A DNA stretch of 64,000 nucleotides from assembly GCA_020637755.1 (NCBI GenBank), contig JACKJW010000004.1:62001-126000 (forward strand), written 5' to 3'. The notes beneath the pieces are model-generated. The model had not been told where the DNA came from, searched no databases, and saw only the letters and a program-made list of their open reading frames with translations. The position numbers and the translations under genes are program-made. Source of the DNA: Brucellaceae bacterium (lineage in GTDB: Bacteria > Pseudomonadota > Alphaproteobacteria > Rhizobiales > Rhizobiaceae). This document shows, one piece after another, positions 61,809 through 64,000 of the stretch (positions are counted from its first letter, which is position 1; each line of letters opens with the position of its first letter).

Positions 61809-62750
61809 ATGGGTATCAACCCGTCATCCGACAACCGGCAACAGCCGATTCTGCGGCCGCTGACACCACGTTCCAACAGGCCCCGCATCGCCGCCATGGT
61901 CGGGCTCGGCTTCGCGTCTGCGATGGCTGGTGCCGTCGCGGTGATCGTCTATACCAACGCGGTATCCAATCCCAAGCTGCTCGACGCATCCGCCGGCCAA
62001 GCGCAGGAGATTGTCGCTTCCATTGCCACGCCGGCCGAAACGGCCAGGCCGGACGAGGTGGCGGGCAATGATGGCATTCTTCCCGCGGCTGCGCGTGAGG
62101 ATGACGTTCTTCCCGCCGCAGAGCGGGAGCAGGCGTCCGCGCCCGGTTCCACGGTCCCTGAGCCGGTCCCTGCGCAGGCTTCACCGGTCTTGGCGAAGAC
62201 GGCCGAAACCCCGGCAGAGCCAGCCTTTGATGTCAATTCCGCGCTGCAGCCAAAGCCGGTCAAGACGATGACGATTGCGGCTGCGCCCACTGTCCCGGCA
62301 CCCGGCGATCCGCGCTGGAGCGGCGAACCGCCGGTCACGCGCAACAAGGCACTCGCTGTGCTGCGCGAGAAGATCGCTGCCAGCGGCACGGAGGAGCAGG
62401 CTGCGCCCGCCGAAACGGCGCTCGCATTGGCTGATCCAGGCGATGATTCCGCCGACCCGACGGTCCAGCTTGAGGCTGAAGCGGCGAGGACCCTGCGCGA
62501 TACGGCCGCTCCGGCCAAAAAGGCGCAGCCCAAGCGAATGGCGACCATCACACAGGCGGTCAACATGCGGACTTCCGGCTCCAGCAAGGCTGCGGTCGTC
62601 ATGGTTGTCCCGGCCAAGGCTGAGGTTGGGCTCGCGGGCTGCAAGGGCTGGTGCGAAATCACCTACAAGGGCAAGCGCGGCTATGTCTGGAAGGAGTTCA
62701 TCCGTCCCGGCTCGGCCGCCCGTCCGCTGAACGCCCTGGCGGGCGGCTGA
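61809..62750 (+). CDS. SH3-domain membrane protein
   Basis: This 313-residue protein has a short cytoplasmic head, one transmembrane helix (about 28-48), a long Pro/Ala/Glu-rich linker with a duplicated LPAAxRE motif, and a C-terminal SH3b domain (about 244-300: MATITQAVNMRTSGSSKAAV, then GWCEITYKGKRGYVWKEFI). Bacterial SH3 domains usually bind peptidoglycan or envelope ligands. AGAAGGAGG lies 8 bases before the ATG. No enzymatic domain is present. Confidence 0.8.
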   Translation: MGINPSSDNRQQPILRPLTPRSNRPRIAAMVGLGFASAMAGAVAVIVYTNAVSNPKLLDASAGQAQEIVASIATPAETARPDEVAGNDGILPAAAREDDVLPAAEREQASAPGSTVPEPVPAQASPVLAKTAETPAEPAFDVNSALQPKPVKTMTIAAAPTVPAPGDPRWSGEPPVTRNKALAVLREKIAASGTEEQAAPAETALALADPGDDSADPTVQLEAEAARTLRDTAAPAKKAQPKRMATITQAVNMRTSGSSKAAVVMVVPAKAEVGLAGCKGWCEITYKGKRGYVWKEFIRPGSAARPLNALAGG

Positions 62751-62987
62751 GCGCAGGGTGGCTTGTCCACAGGTGCCGCTGGTCCGGCGTGGCCGCGGCA
62801 TTAATGCTTCCCAACCCTTCTGCCTGCGGCTATCGTCGCGGGCATGACTGTGAAGACGACCTCTCGCACGCTCCATTCCGAACTGCTGCTGCTGTGCGCG
62901 CGCATCGGCTATTCGCCGCCGCATTCCTCCTGACCCGCGCCCGCCCGTCCGCCTTGCCGGACTGATTCAGGATCAGGAGACATCGCC

Positions 62988-64000
62988 TTGACGTACAACA
63001 ATTTTTCCCTGCGCCAGCTGCAGGATATCGACGCTGCCCATCACCTCCATCCCTTCACCGATCACAAGGACCTGCGCGCTGCCGGCAGCCGCATGATCGT
63101 ATCGGCCAAGGGCGCCTTCATCCGCGACAGCGAGGGTAACGAGATCCTCGAACGGCATGGCTGGGCTTTGCGCAGGGCAAGAACGTCAGGCCGGCAGCCG
63201 CGACGAAGGTGGCCCAGAAGCAGCCTTCGCGCAGATGGTTGGGGCGAGGCCCTATTACAATTCCGTCTTCCGCTGCGGAACCAGCCGCCGGTGCGCGCTG
63301 CAGCGCAGATGGCTTGCCGAGATCGCGCCGCCAAGCTTGGCATCAGGTGTGCGCCGGATCGGTCCGGTGTCATGCGAGCAACGCGGCGCTCCGCATGGGC
63401 CATGATGCTGCCCGCCCGTTCAAGGCAAGCCTTCATAAGCAGGATCATCATTTCGCGCCCAGATGGCTATCACCGGCTCGGACCGTGGCCCGGCACCGCG
63501 CTCGGCACATGGGTGCCATGGCGCCCAAGAAAGCGCGCCGGTTCCCGGCATTGGCCATGCCATGCCGCCCTTGCCTTCGGCGCTGAAGCGCTGGGCGGCG
63601 AGCGAGATGCCGCGATTTCACCGTTGCGCGCCGCATGGGCGGACGAAACGGCGATCCCTGGAGCACCGGCATCGGAGCAAGGTGGCGGCCTTCATCGGAG
63701 AGCCGGTGATGGGGGCAGGCGGTGTCAAGGTGGCGCCGGACAGCTACTGGCCGGAAATCCAGCGCATCTGCCGCAAGCATGACGTGCTGTTGATGCTGGA
63801 CGAGGTCATCACCGGCTACGGGCGCACCGGAAACTGGTTTGCGGCCCAGACTTTCGGGCTGGAGCCCGACACGATCACCACGGCCAAGGCCCTGACGTCG
63901 GGCTATGTGCCGCTATCGGCCCTGCTGGTCGGCGACCGGATCGCAAAAACGCTGGTCGACAAGGGCGGTGAGTTTTATCACGGCTATACCTATTCCGGCC
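62988..64000 (+). pseudogene. Class III aminotransferase gene with multiple frameshifts (incomplete at window end)
   Basis: From TTG 62988 the first frame gives a good class III N-terminus (HHLHPFTDHKDLRAAGSRM, then AFIRDSEGNEI). Homology then jumps between frames: from 63157 a different frame gives MAGL then PYYNSVFR, IISRPDGYH appears later in the first frame, and from 63682 a third stretch reads VAAFIGEPVMGAGGVKVAPD and, to the window end, LMLDEVITGYGRTGNWFAAQ and GEFYHGYTYSG. Near 63470-63530 single-base gains and losses are seen against the expected family reading. The N- and C-terminal parts look healthy. Either a decaying gene or a poorly assembled stretch. Confidence 0.8.

Overview
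The window is GC-rich chromosomal DNA from an aerobic alphaproteobacterium, most likely Hyphomicrobiales (Rhizobiales), perhaps near Phyllobacteriaceae. This is inferred from a BA14K-type secreted protein, a membrane-bound cytochrome urate hydroxylase (PuuD), two Arg-rich DUF1127 mini-proteins beside a LysR gene, ExoD, and quaternary-amine ABC transport genes. There is no rRNA, no CRISPR array, no insertion sequence and no phage module. One tRNA-Lys(CTT) is present.

Layout. 1-3.5 kb: end of a PLP aminotransferase gene, a PilZ protein, a BA14K protein, and a LuxR/alpha-beta-hydrolase fusion gene broken by one frameshift. 3.5-12.2 kb: metabolic genes (nuclease-like EEP protein, PhzF isomerase, tRNA-Lys, glpD-glpK, CMD protein, puuD, a CbiX-like chelatase). 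12.3-16.8 kb: a DUF2892/adaptor/RND-pump operon closed by a clear terminator. 17-21.5 kb: a lipoprotein, a nitroreductase, a large MscS channel and a small secreted protein.

21.8-30.1 kb is one tightly packed plus-strand operon: a HAD-UbiA fusion resembling decaprenyl-phosphate phosphoribosyltransferase, a DprE1-like FAD oxidase, an ArnE-like small transporter, an extended SDR, a class-III aminotransferase, and two tandem paralogous multi-spanning membrane proteins. It reads as a route to lipid-linked pentofuranose (arabinose-like) with export and transfer, and the extra aminotransferase is not part of the known mycobacterial route.

30.2-49.2 kb and 55.4-61.4 kb look like methylated-amine catabolism. 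They hold an FAD/GcvT demethylating dehydrogenase, a GbdR-like AraC regulator, and a set resembling anaerobic methyltransferase systems: a non-pyrrolysine MttB-family methyltransferase, a corrinoid protein, DUF1638, an MtrH-like methyl-H4folate methyltransferase, MetF plus a separate MetV-like Cys-rich protein, and a reductive activator of corrinoid enzymes. A betaine-homocysteine-type methyltransferase and a proV/proW-like ABC transporter with two tandem binding proteins complete it. The same inverted repeat lies upstream of the MtrH-like gene and the homocysteine methyltransferase gene. Four of these proteins carry Arg/Gly-rich tails. PuuD and the FAD dehydrogenase suggest an aerobic cell, which makes the corrinoid pathway notable.

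Between these lie a GGDEF/EAL protein, a YbdK ligase, a LysR/DUF1127 locus, a thioesterase-like (dienelactone) hydrolase, an Fe-S protein, an ECF sigma/VWA/secreted-protein unit, and an autoregulated-looking PadR gene. The window ends with an SH3 protein and a class-III aminotransferase gene so full of single-base indels that it reads as a pseudogene or a badly assembled stretch.
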